From Streptomyces rimosus (GTDB lineage Bacteria > Actinomycetota > Actinomycetes > Streptomycetales > Streptomycetaceae): a stretch of 64,000 bases of DNA. The first letter of the stretch is position 1. Each line of letters begins with the position of its first letter. The notes beneath the pieces are model-generated. The model was not told the DNA's origin and ran no database searches. It saw nothing but the letters and a program-made list of their open reading frames with translations. The DNA is taken from positions 1,054,001-1,118,000 of the forward strand of contig NZ_CP023688.1 in NCBI RefSeq assembly GCF_008704655.1, read 5' to 3'. Shown piece by piece: positions 14,714 through 23,032 of the stretch. The position numbers and the translations under genes were made by a program.

Positions 14714-15066
14714 CCCACGTCACTAACGATGAAGGGGCGGGCACCAACCTGCGGGTGAGGAAACACGCTTCCAACTTGGCGCGGGGGACGAGCCCAGCAG
14801 TCCCAGATCCCGCTATACCAGCGGACGTACTCCTGGACCGAGAAGCAGCCGGCACAGCCGTGGGGGCGACATCCTGGACCAGTTTGAGCTGGCTCGAGGG
14901 AGACCGGGAACGAGCCGGGTATCAGGTCGGACACCTCTCCTCCGACGCTCAGACGTGGCCGGATGCCGTCCCTCCCGTTCAGCCTCGACTGTCTCTTACA
15001 GCGGCCCGCATGCCAGAGTCGCCGGACGGACCGTGCAAGCACATACGCGAACGCAAGGAGCAACAC
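14714..15066 (+). other. Gap upstream of the EACC1-like gene
   Basis: About 350 bases. The downstream frame stays open back to a GTG at 14710 overlapping the previous stop, but the predicted residues are low in structure and lack family likeness, while a strong AAGGAG sits at 15055-15060 before the ATG at 15067. I therefore treat the stretch as probably untranslated. It could hold the cassette promoter or, less likely, a 119-residue N-terminal extension. Confidence 0.45.
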
Positions 15067-15483
15067 ATGCGCAACGGGGGAACGCCGTGGACACTGACCG
15101 TGCCCACAAGCGGCGACACACTTCGGCAGGAGCGTCTCACCCGGGATTTGCACGCCACCCTGCACGCGACGGACGGTCTCGTCGTCGGCTTTCATGAAGC
15201 GGACGAACCCACGCAACCGGGCCATAAGGGTGCCGGTGTAGGTGAGGTGGCTCTCTGGGCCGCCAGCACCGCCGCTGTCGCCCGCCCGGCGTCTCAGGTC
15301 CTGATCACTCTGATCAAGGAGTGGTGTGCCAAGGAGCGACACCGCAAGGTCGTGGTCACCGTCGGGGACGACTCCATAGAGATCACTGGACGTCCGGATG
15401 TCGCACAGGAGCGCATGGTCCGCGAGTTCCAGGACCGGGTCGCCAACGACGACGGTCCCGAACCGGATGACAGCGCAGTATGA
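15067..15483 (+). CDS. Effector-associated EACC1-like adaptor
   Basis: A 138-residue protein with the shape of an effector-associated constant component 1 (EACC1) domain: a short N-terminal strand region, a hydrophobic/Ala helix pair (VALWAASTAAVARPASQVL), a basic segment (WCAKERHRKVVV) and a final strand-helix VTVGDDSIEITGRP followed by QERMVREF. In published surveys by the Aravind group, EACC1 links variable sensors to effectors such as caspases or trypsins in NTP-driven conflict systems. The ATG has AAGGAG six bases upstream. Its stop overlaps the start of the caspase-helicase gene (ATGA), so the two are translationally coupled. The assignment is by pattern only. Confidence 0.65.
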   Translation: MRNGGTPWTLTVPTSGDTLRQERLTRDLHATLHATDGLVVGFHEADEPTQPGHKGAGVGEVALWAASTAAVARPASQVLITLIKEWCAKERHRKVVVTVGDDSIEITGRPDVAQERMVREFQDRVANDDGPEPDDSAV

Positions 15484-18400
15484 CGCGCCTCCACAAGCGC
15501 CGGGCTCTCCTGATCGGCAATGAGCACTACGACGACGGCCGTTTCTCTCCGCTGGCCTCCGTACGGGCGGATGTATGGGGACTCGCCCAGGTACTGAAGC
15601 ACCGCAACATCGGCAACTTCGTCTCCGTCCAGACCGAATCCGATCTCACCGCCGACGACATGCGGGTGGTCATCGGCGAGTTCCTTCAGGAGCGCGACGA
15701 GGACGAACTCGCGCTCGTATACGTCTCCGGGCACGGTGTGCGCACCGTACGTGACGGTGGCGAGTTCCACTTCGTCGCCAAGGACACCGACTACGACCGG
15801 GTGGCCTCGACCGCTGTCAGCGCCGGGTTCCTCAACGACACTCTGGAAGAGTGCGTCGCCCCGCAGAAGATCGTGATGATCGACTGCTGCCGCAGCGGAG
15901 GGTTCGCCGTGGGCCTGCGCACATCGGATCGACGGCCCGAGAACTCCGTGTCGAAGTCCGGCGAGCAGCCCCCACTGACCAGCAGGGGCGTGTACGTCCT
16001 GTCGTCCTCGCGGGCCGGGGAGGACTCGAATGCGGACGCGGGCGACGGTGAGGAGGTGAAGCCATCGGCGTTCACCGGCGAGGTCATCGAGGCGCTGCGC
16101 ACGGGAAAAGTCAGCAAGGACAGCGGCAGCGCGGTAACGGTCAGCGACCTGTTCCACTACGTCAACCGGCGCATGCGTGCCGTGGACGGCGGGCGCCAGG
16201 TGCCGGTGCAGTCCACACACGGCGTCGACGACCGCATCGTCATCGCGGACAGCCCCTTCGGCCGGGCCCCCATCCTCGATCCTCTGCGCTCCCGGCCCCG
16301 AACCGCCGCCGGAGAAGCGCCACAACCGCGTGCCGCGAAATCCGCCAACGAGCAACCCACCTGGGGCAACCTGCTGGACTACTACCGTGAATGCGTCCTG
16401 GCCGAGAGCGCCGAGACACCTCTGATGGACGTGAGCCATCAGGACACGTCGTACGTGTGCCTGGATGGCGCGGAGAGATTCATCTCCGGCGACGTCGACG
16501 ATGACGGCTGCGTCGCGCTTCCCGAGGAGGCGGCCCCACTGGTGAACTCAGCAGCCGAGGATGACGCTGAGCTCTGGGCGGGCTACCCGGCCGTGGTCCT
16601 CACCGGGCCTCGCGCCGGGCGCCCCTGGCGGCAGCCGAAGTTCGCGCCGCTGCTGGTACGCCGCGTCGAGATCGTTCAGGACGAAGGCGAAGTGCGGCTC
16701 AAGCCGTACGGCCCGGTCCAGCCGCATCCTCAGCTGGCGCACGACTGGCTGGGCGAGGAGGAAGCCAACCAGCTCATCGACACGTTTCAGCCGTCCTGGC
16801 ATCGAGGGCAGCACGACCGTATGGCGGTGGAGGTGCGCAATCTCCTCACGCAGGAGTTCGAACTGCCGTGTGTGCAGGAGCTCCGTCCCGACCAGCTCGC
16901 CGACCGCATCGACGTCCGCACGCCCGGCCACGGGGCCCGCAACACCGCGGTCCTGTTTGCGGCACGCCCTCAGACAGGCTTCACGAAGGGGCTTCTCAAC
17001 GACTTCGCCGACATCGCCGAACAGGCGAACCAGATCGGGAAGACCGCCCTCGGTGCACTGGCGCCCGAGGCCTCGCAGCGGGCTCGGTCACACGCCCACA
17101 CGGACCCCGAACCAGCGCGCCTTGTGACACCGCTGCCCTGCAACGAAGCCCAGACGGCGGTTCTCCGGTCGGCCATGACCCGCCGCCTCACAGTGGCCAC
17201 GGGGCCGCCCGGCACCGGTAAGAGCCAGCTGGTCGCCAACCTCGTGGCCACGGCGATCGCGGCAGGTCAGACCGTACTCGTCGCGTCCACCAACAACGAC
17301 GCCGTGGACGAGGTCTGGCGCCGCTGCGACAAGCTGGTGCCCGGCAGCGTCGTGCGCACCGGCTCGGCGCGGAAGAACGGCAAGAGCAACGCGGAGCACG
17401 AGGCCGCCGCGCTGCACGCGCTGCGTACCGGCCCGGAGCCGTCCACCACCGTGGCCACGGCATCCATGGCCACCGCGCTGGCCACCGACAGCCTGGCAGA
17501 AGTGCGGCAAGGTCTGGCACACCTCGCGGAGACCGAGGCGCGGCTTCGCCGGGCAGGCGAAGCCCGTGCTCACCACGCGGAACAGCTCGGGACCACCGTC
17601 ACCGAACTCCAGGACCTGCTTGGTGGCACATCCCGGTGGAGGGAGCTGGAGAACAAGGCACGCCGCCTCGCCCACACGCGCTTCCTCGGATCGTGGCGCC
17701 GAACCCGATTCCTGCGCACGACCGGTCTGAAGGAGTACGCCGCTGATCCCGCCACGGGATGCCTCGCTCTCGCCGGCTTCGCCGCGGCTGAGGCTGAATG
17801 GCGTGACGGGCGCGAGCACGCGGCGGCTGTTGACGACACATCCCTCACGCGTGCCCTCCACGATGCGGAGAGCACCGTCCAGGACGCTTCACGCACACTC
17901 CTCGCCGCCACGGTCCAAGCCGCTGCCTGGGCCGGACGCCGCCGCATTCTCGACCTGTTGATGGCTCGGGACGGCAAACGCAGCGACTGGCCGCAGATGC
18001 GGAGAGTTCTGGGTCGCTCGAACGGTTCCACGGACGCGCCCGCTGTGGCCGGCTGGGCTGTCACCAGCCTTTCCGCCCGGCGGTTCCCGCCGGGCCCGGC
18101 CCTGTTCGATCTCGTCGTCGTCGACGAGGCCAGTCAGTGCGCCATCCCGCACGTCTTGCCGCTGCTGTTTCGGGCGCGGCGCGCCCTAGTCATCGGCGAC
18201 CCCATGCAGCTCACGCACATCACGCAGACCAGCTCGCACCGCGAGGCTCTCATCCGGCACGCAAACGGGCTGCGGTCCGACTGGCTGGAGAAGCACCATC
18301 TCGCCTACCGGCGCCACTCCGCCTTCCACGCGGCCGAGCAGTCCGCGGGCGGCACATTGCTTCTCGATGAGCACTTCCGCTGTCATCCGCACATCGCCGG

Positions 18401-19274
18401 GATCTCCAACGATTTCTTCTACGACGGCGGGCTGACCGTGCTGACTGACACCCGCGGCCGTCCAGCTCTGGCGCACCGCCCAGCTGTCATCTGGACGGAT
18501 GTGACCGGGCGGGCCGCCCGCCCTCCGTTCGGCGGCTCCTGGGTCAACGAGGACGAGATCCGCAAAGTGCTCGACAGCGTCCGCTATCTGCTGGAACAAC
18601 TTCCGCCCGAGGCCACCGTCGGCGTTGTCACTCCCTTCACGGCGCAGGCCGAAACGCTGCGCAAGCGGCTGCGGCCGTACGACGAGGAGCGCCTGCGCAT
18701 CGGTACGGTGCACACCTTCCAAGGTGGAGAACGCGACGTCATGGTGTTCTCGCTCGTCGCCGCAGAAGGCATGCATCCTGGCGCCGTCGAGTGGGTCGGC
18801 GGACAGCTGAACCTGTGGAACGTCGCCATCACCCGGGCACGCTGCCACCTCATCGTGGTGGGGGACAAGGAGCTCTGGCGAAAGCGGGGAGGTGTGGGCG
18901 CCGCGCTGCTGGAGGCCGCGGAACGGGACGGCGTACCCCCCGGTGACAAAGAGGAGGATGTGCTGCTCAAACGCCTGTACCGGACCCTCTCGCGTACTGA
19001 GGAAGGCACCGTCACGCTGGGCGAGATCGTTCACGGACACTCGGCGGACGCTCTGGTGAGAGGCGTCGGCGCTACCGCGCCTAGGGCTGTACTACTCGAC
19101 AGGGGAATCAACGAGGGCTCCGACGCGGCCCGCCACCTGCGGCTCATGCTGCACCGCAGGAACCTGCTGGGCAGTGAGGACAGAGAAGTCGAAGCCGTTC
19201 GATGGCCGGCTTGGAGGCTGTACGAGACAGGCGAACAGCGGGGGGTGAGCAACACGGTTCCGGAGAGACTCTAG
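15480..19274 (+). CDS. Caspase-like protease fused to SF1 (Upf1-like) helicase
   Basis: A 1264-residue fusion. Residues ~1-265 form a caspase (peptidase C14) domain with His85 in YVSGHGVR and Cys137 in MIDCCRSGG, the expected dyad. A middle region (~290-560) matches no family I know. Residues ~565-1140 are a superfamily 1 helicase of the AAA_11/AAA_12 type: Walker A GPPGTGKSQ (~575), VVVDEASQ (~881), LLDEHFRCHP (~965), GTVHTFQGGERD (~1076) and NVAITRAR (~1114). A coiled, charged insert at ~650-800 separates Walker A from DEAS. A tail of ~120 residues follows. The start overlaps the EACC1-like stop. Likely role: nucleic-acid sensing or remodelling coupled to proteolytic suicide or target cleavage during phage attack. 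The biochemical function is inferred, not known. Confidence 0.88.
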   Translation: MTRLHKRRALLIGNEHYDDGRFSPLASVRADVWGLAQVLKHRNIGNFVSVQTESDLTADDMRVVIGEFLQERDEDELALVYVSGHGVRTVRDGGEFHFVAKDTDYDRVASTAVSAGFLNDTLEECVAPQKIVMIDCCRSGGFAVGLRTSDRRPENSVSKSGEQPPLTSRGVYVLSSSRAGEDSNADAGDGEEVKPSAFTGEVIEALRTGKVSKDSGSAVTVSDLFHYVNRRMRAVDGGRQVPVQSTHGVDDRIVIADSPFGRAPILDPLRSRPRTAAGEAPQPRAAKSANEQPTWGNLLDYYRECVLAESAETPLMDVSHQDTSYVCLDGAERFISGDVDDDGCVALPEEAAPLVNSAAEDDAELWAGYPAVVLTGPRAGRPWRQPKFAPLLVRRVEIVQDEGEVRLKPYGPVQPHPQLAHDWLGEEEANQLIDTFQPSWHRGQHDRMAVEVRNLLTQEFELPCVQELRPDQLADRIDVRTPGHGARNTAVLFAARPQTGFTKGLLNDFADIAEQANQIGKTALGALAPEASQRARSHAHTDPEPARLVTPLPCNEAQTAVLRSAMTRRLTVATGPPGTGKSQLVANLVATAIAAGQTVLVASTNNDAVDEVWRRCDKLVPGSVVRTGSARKNGKSNAEHEAAALHALRTGPEPSTTVATASMATALATDSLAEVRQGLAHLAETEARLRRAGEARAHHAEQLGTTVTELQDLLGGTSRWRELENKARRLAHTRFLGSWRRTRFLRTTGLKEYAADPATGCLALAGFAAAEAEWRDGREHAAAVDDTSLTRALHDAESTVQDASRTLLAATVQAAAWAGRRRILDLLMARDGKRSDWPQMRRVLGRSNGSTDAPAVAGWAVTSLSARRFPPGPALFDLVVVDEASQCAIPHVLPLLFRARRALVIGDPMQLTHITQTSSHREALIRHANGLRSDWLEKHHLAYRRHSAFHAAEQSAGGTLLLDEHFRCHPHIAGISNDFFYDGGLTVLTDTRGRPALAHRPAVIWTDVTGRAARPPFGGSWVNEDEIRKVLDSVRYLLEQLPPEATVGVVTPFTAQAETLRKRLRPYDEERLRIGTVHTFQGGERDVMVFSLVAAEGMHPGAVEWVGGQLNLWNVAITRARCHLIVVGDKELWRKRGGVGAALLEAAERDGVPPGDKEEDVLLKRLYRTLSRTEEGTVTLGEIVHGHSADALVRGVGATAPRAVLLDRGINEGSDAARHLRLMLHRRNLLGSEDREVEAVRWPAWRLYETGEQRGVSNTVPERL

Positions 19275-19359
19275 AGGGCAACCTGCCCCCCTCTGCCAGC
19301 ACTCGGATGGTTACAGGGGGTATGGAGGCCGGTGGCGGTATTTATGAGGTGAACACGGC

Positions 19360-20136
19360 TTGGACTCCTTCGACCTGGGGCGGTTGACGGACCATGACTT
19401 CGAGGTGGTCTGCCGTGATCTGTTCAGTGACGTCCTCGGTACCCCGCTGGAAATCTTCCCGCGCGGCCGGGACCGTGGCATCGACCTGCGGTACACCGGT
19501 CCCTCCGGGACGACCGTCGTGCAGTGCAAGCACTGGCCGCGCGCCACCCAGACGACGCTGATCAGGCGCCTGATCAAGAATGAACTGCACAAGGTCCGCG
19601 CGCTGGCAGCCGACCGTTACGTCGTCGCCAAGACGGTCGGTCTGACCGTCGACGGCAAAGAAAAGCTCTGCCGTGCCTTCGCCCCGTACGTGCGCGACAC
19701 CGGCGATCTGTACGGCGCGGATGAGATCGTCGCCGAACTGCTGCACCGTCCGGATCTGGTCCGGCGGCACTTCCGGCTCTGGCTGAGCAGCACCTCCGTC
19801 CTCCAGGCCGTGCTGAACCAGGACCGGTACCTGCGTTCGTCATGGCTTCAGAAGCGGCTACCGAGCGTCGCCGACACCTTCGTCCCGCACGAGGGCTTCG
19901 AGCGAGCCAAGCAGCTTCTGGACGCCCAGCAGGTCTGTGTCATCGCTGGCATCCCTGGGGTGGACAAGACGACTGTGGCGCTGATGCTCGCGACCTGGCT
20001 GATGGGCAACAACTACGAGGTCCACGAGATCTCCCAGGACGTCGACGAGATCGGCACCCATTGACGCGACGGCACGCGGCAAGTGTTCCTGTACGACGAC
20101 TTCGCGCAGCAAGTCGGCGACGGTGTCAGCGCCGAC
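19360..20136 (+). pseudogene. Restriction endonuclease-nSTAND NTPase gene, truncated by a nonsense codon
   Basis: From a TTG with GAGGTG upstream, the N-terminal ~115 residues are an Mrr-like nuclease domain (DFEVVCRDLF, GIDL with Asp42, VVQCKHW with Lys57). An NTPase begins with IAGIPGVDKTT (197-205), where the third Walker glycine is Asp202. A TGA at 20062-20064 stops translation at residue 234. The frame then continues unshifted with RDGTRQVFLYDDF, the Walker B region of STAND ATPases, so the stop replaces a tryptophan codon. Homology ends near 20136, where a transposase fragment begins, so most of the NTPase and the sensor region are missing. A 234-residue nuclease-only product could still be made. 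Confidence 0.75.
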
Positions 20137-20390
20137 CTAGTGCCCGGCCCGGGTCAGCTTCCGCGCGAGGGTGCGGGTCGACTTCACCGTCCACCACAGC
20201 GGTGACATCGGATCGCCCCGCTCGTCCGGCTCGACCAGTGCCAGCAGCGCGGGCCGCAGCCCGGGGGCGAGGTCCACGACCGGTTTGCGCCCTGCCCGGC
20301 CGCCGCACCCGCCCCAACGGGGACTCACCGGCCTTCAGCTCGAACCCCCCTACGCACGGTCGTCTCGCTCACCCCGGCCCTCGCGCTGGG
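20137..20390 (-). pseudogene. ISAzo13-family transposase fragment
   Basis: On the minus strand, AGRKPVVDLAPGL, ALVEPDERGDPMSPL and KSTRTLARKL are characteristic of the N-terminal part of ISAzo13-type transposases. A preceding VSETTVRRGV helix-turn-helix piece lies in another frame, so the fragment is also frameshifted. It ends at a stop at 20137-20139, with the DDE domain missing. It joins directly to the truncated STAND gene on one side and to the kinase remnant on the other, which explains how both were damaged. Confidence 0.7.
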
Positions 20391-20395
20391 CGGGG

Positions 20396-20860
20396 AGCAG
20401 GGGCGTGAGCCGTGCATCAGGGAAGTCTCTGGCGCCTTCGTCGCGCACCGCCATCCGGACGACCACGTCAACCGGCAGCGGCACGCCCCAAGCATCGGCG
20501 ACCGCCTACACACTGGCGATGACGCCGCTGGTGGAAGAGCTCATGCCGAGTTCGATGGGAGCGCCCCGGTGAGGTACAGCTTCCCGCCACAGGGCTCCGC
20601 ATTCGGGTGTGTGGCGCACTCCCGCACCGCGAGGATGGTCGTCGCCCGTGCCTTGGTCCGGTCGGTGGGGGCCACCACCACCTCGTGCGGCGAACTGCCG
20701 AGCCGGTGCGCGAATCGAGCGGTGCTGCCCGGTCCGTGCACCGACAGCGTGACCAGCGAGGGTACGGGGCGACGCCGCTCGTCGAGGAAGACGCCCTGCA
20801 CGATCTCGCCGTGGTGCCAGGCGGCGTGTCCGGCGCCCTCCGTGCCATGGGCGGCGGCCT
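20396..20860 (-). pseudogene. Decayed GHMP-kinase gene
   Basis: Minus-strand readings HHGEIVQGVFLDE, the ATP-loop region LTGALPSNS followed after a frame change by GMSSSTSGVIASV, a TAG, then AVADAWGVPLPVDVVVRMAV, together trace a GHMP kinase. The glycine-serine ATP loop and L-threonine-kinase (PduX)-like start are recognisable. At least one frameshift at the ATP loop and one nonsense codon make it non-functional. Its 3' end is cut by the ISAzo13 fragment. Confidence 0.65.
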
Positions 20861-21332
20861 TGGACGGGCGGGTCACGGCCGTCGCGTGCCGGCCGCCATC
20901 CGGTAGCGGTACATGGTGGTGGGTTCGGCGCTGAACAGGGAGAAGGGGAAGGGCTCCGAGGCCAGGGCTATCACGCCCCGGCCTCGGAAGGCGCGAGCCG
21001 CGACGCTGCCGGTCGGGGCGTACACCACCAGCGGCACACCGCATTCGCGGCAGCGGGCCAGGATGGTGTCGAAGCTGCCCTTGCCGATGGTCAGGCAGGA
21101 ACTGAATGCTGGTGACCACTCAGTCGGTGCGGACGGACGAGGACACCGTCCGTGATGTGGTCCATCGGTTCGACGAGAAGTACAGGGCCGTGTCATCCGA
21201 ATCAGCCGTGAGCGGTTCCGCCTCGACCTGTCAACATTCGGACGGCGCGCGGCCGTCGCAAGCACAGGCCGGCCTTCTCGCTTGGTACGGCCGAGCATCA
21301 ACCCTTCAGTCATGCCTGTGACTGCCTCGGAG
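20861..21332 (-). other. Unidentified gene remnant at right island edge
   Basis: On the minus strand, a stretch reading TIGKGSFDTILARCRECG, then GVPLVVYAPTGSVAARAF and ending with TTMYRYRM looks like the C-terminus of a real protein just upstream of the kinase remnant. I cannot name the family, and no intact start is present. The ~200 bases next to the yjbQ stop show nothing. Confidence 0.35.
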
Positions 21333-21755
21333 CTACCCGAGAAACGACAACCGCACCCGCCGCTCCGGATTATCCCGATTCGTATCCACGACACACACCG
21401 ACTGCCACGTCCCCAACGCCATCCGCCCGTCGACGACCGGAAGCGTCGCATGGGGTGGGACGAAGGCCGGGAGGACGTGGTCGCGGCCGTGGCCCGGGGA
21501 GCCGTGTTGGTGGCGCCAGCGGTTGTCAGCGGGGAGGAGGTCGGCGAGGGCGGTGAGGAGGTCGTCGTCGCTGCCGGCGCCGGTTTCGATGATGGCGATG
21601 CCGGCGGTTGCGTGCGGGACGAAGACGTTCAGGAGGCCGTCGGCGCCGTCCGCGACGTCGCGGAGGAAGGCGGCGCAGTCGTCGGTGATGTCGGCGACCG
21701 CTTCCTTGGTGCCGGTGGTGAGGTCCAGGGTCCGGGTCTTGAATGCGTTGCTCAT
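21333..21755 (-). CDS. YjbQ-family protein (secondary thiamine-phosphate synthase type)
   Basis: A 140-residue protein of normal family length. It shows VFVPHATAGIAI, the acidic DDDLLTALADLLP, NRWRHQHGSPGHGRDHV and VDGRMALGTWQSVCVVD, the hallmark YjbQ/UPF0047 core with conserved histidines. The ATG at 21755 is chosen because the sequence upstream of it is not family-like. Members complement thiamine-phosphate synthase defects weakly, but the physiological role is uncertain. The last 17 codons are repeated at 11519-11575, suggesting this 3' end served as an integration target. The gene itself is intact. Confidence 0.9.
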   Translation of the reverse strand: MSNAFKTRTLDLTTGTKEAVADITDDCAAFLRDVADGADGLLNVFVPHATAGIAIIETGAGSDDDLLTALADLLPADNRWRHQHGSPGHGRDHVLPAFVPPHATLPVVDGRMALGTWQSVCVVDTNRDNPERRVRLSFLG

Positions 21756-21879
21756 GGGTCCATTTTCGTACGGGTGGGGTGTGGATCGGGGCAGCGGTGG
21801 GGCAATGTCGCCGCAATAAAGGTCCAGCAGGTGAGATGATGTTTGACCCGACTTCGGGTGCGCCGCTACGTTCAGCGAC

Positions 21880-21969
21880 ATGTCTACGTCAGCCCGGCTC
21901 ACCACGCGCGGTCACATCGACCTGCTGCGGGTGGCGTCCGCCGCGTGTCGGCGCGGTTGCCGGGGCTGA
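21880..21969 (+). CDS. Cysteine-containing leader peptide (putative attenuator)
   Basis: A 29-codon ORF: MSTSARLTTRGHIDLLRV, then ASAACRRGCRG and TGA. It resembles the actinobacterial putative leader peptides (HIDL-RV-SA-C pattern) found before sulfur-assimilation genes. Two Cys codons lie near the end (positions 23 and 27). It precedes the sulfonate ABC operon by about 190 bases on the same strand. Ribosome stalling under cysteine shortage is the presumed signal. No good Shine-Dalgarno is seen, so it may be translated from a leaderless transcript. Confidence 0.75.
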   Translation: MSTSARLTTRGHIDLLRVASAACRRGCRG

Positions 21970-22162
21970 GGGCTTTTGCTCCGCTGACGCCCTTGGGCCG
22001 CGTTCAGAAGTGATCCGCGCGCCTCTTGCGTTGCCTTTCTTTTGACTGTCTCGCGCGCCGAATGTACGGCGTGTTCTCGGCACGTTCCCCTTTCCCCCCG
22101 CTGGGTTGCCCAGGTCAGGCGTACGGCGGAAGGGGGCGTGCGTCTTCTGATCTGGAGCTTCC
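21970..22162 (+). promoter_or_regulatory. Leader region between the Cys peptide and ssuC
   Basis: About 190 untranslated bases, the place where attenuation would act. Short GC-rich complementary runs (GCGCGC near 22016 and again near 22055) flank a pyrimidine-rich stretch. I cannot define a clear terminator/antiterminator pair by eye. Confidence 0.4.
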
Positions 22163-23032
22163 GTGACTGTTGATCAGGCCGTGCCTGTGCATGCCCCACC
22201 CGAGGCACCGCCATCGCATACGAGGCGGCCCGACCTCGTTCCCGTCGTCCCCCTGTCGGTCCGGCGGCGGTCCGTGCCCCGGTGGCTTCGGCGCGTCGTG
22301 GTGCCCGTCCTGTTGCTCGTGCTGTGGCAGGTGCTGAGCGCGAGCGGGGCGCTGCCGGAGGACATCCTCGCCTCGCCGGGGACCATCGCCCGTACGGCAT
22401 GGACGCTGGTCTCCGACGGCACGTTGCCGTCGGCGATGCTCGTGTCGCTGCAACGGGTCGCCGTCGGACTGGTGGCGGGGGTGGTCGCCGGGGTGGCGCT
22501 CGCGCTCGTGTCCGGGCTGTCGCGGCTTGGGGAGGATCTTGTCGATCCCGTGGTGCAGATGTTGCGGTCCGTGCCATGGGTGGGCGTTATTCCGCTGTTC
22601 ATTATTTGGCTGGGGATCGGTGAGGCGCCGAAGGTCGCGTTGATCTCGCTGGGGGTCGCCTTTCACCTGTACTTGAATGTGTATGCCGGGATTCGCGGTG
22701 TGGATGCGCAATTGGTGGAGGCCGGCACCTCGCTGGGTCTCGGGCGCTGGGGGCTGATCCGGCACGTCGTACTCCCCGGTGCGCTGCCGGGCGCCATGAC
22801 GGGGCTTCGCTATTCGCTCGCCACCGCCTGGCTGGCGCTCGTTTTCGGTGAGCAGGTGAATGCCGATGACGGGCTCGGGTTCCTGATGAATCAGGCCCGG
22901 GAGTTCTTCCGTACCGACGTGATCGTGGTGTGCCTCGTGGTGTACGCGGTCCTCGGGCTGCTCGCCGACTTCATCGTCCGCACTCTGGAAAGGCTGCTGC
23001 TGCAATGGCGACCGACGTTCACCGGACAGTAG
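22163..23032 (+). CDS. ssuC: Sulfonate/taurine-type ABC transporter permease
   Basis: A 289-residue BPD_transp_1 permease with about six membrane helices, beginning at VVVPVLLLVLWQVL after a ~45-residue cytoplasmic N-terminus. The EAA loop reads EAGTSLGLGRW then LIRHVVLPGALPGAM, typical of SsuC/TauC. The GTG has GGAG seven bases upstream. It is the first structural gene of an operon followed by the ATPase, the binding protein and an SsuD-type monooxygenase, so it probably imports alkanesulfonates as a sulfur source. The Cys leader upstream supports sulfur regulation. Confidence 0.92.
   Translation: MTVDQAVPVHAPPEAPPSHTRRPDLVPVVPLSVRRRSVPRWLRRVVVPVLLLVLWQVLSASGALPEDILASPGTIARTAWTLVSDGTLPSAMLVSLQRVAVGLVAGVVAGVALALVSGLSRLGEDLVDPVVQMLRSVPWVGVIPLFIIWLGIGEAPKVALISLGVAFHLYLNVYAGIRGVDAQLVEAGTSLGLGRWGLIRHVVLPGALPGAMTGLRYSLATAWLALVFGEQVNADDGLGFLMNQAREFFRTDVIVVCLVVYAVLGLLADFIVRTLERLLLQWRPTFTGQ

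Noticed and set aside
14710..15066. 119-residue N-terminal extension of the EACC1-like protein from GTG 14710
   Set aside because: The extension has no family likeness and the ATG at 15067 has a much better ribosome site; kept only as a possibility.
11576..21332. Integrase or excisionase gene for the island
   Set aside because: No tyrosine or serine recombinase motifs were seen in any frame; only an IS5-type transposase and an ISAzo13 fragment are present.
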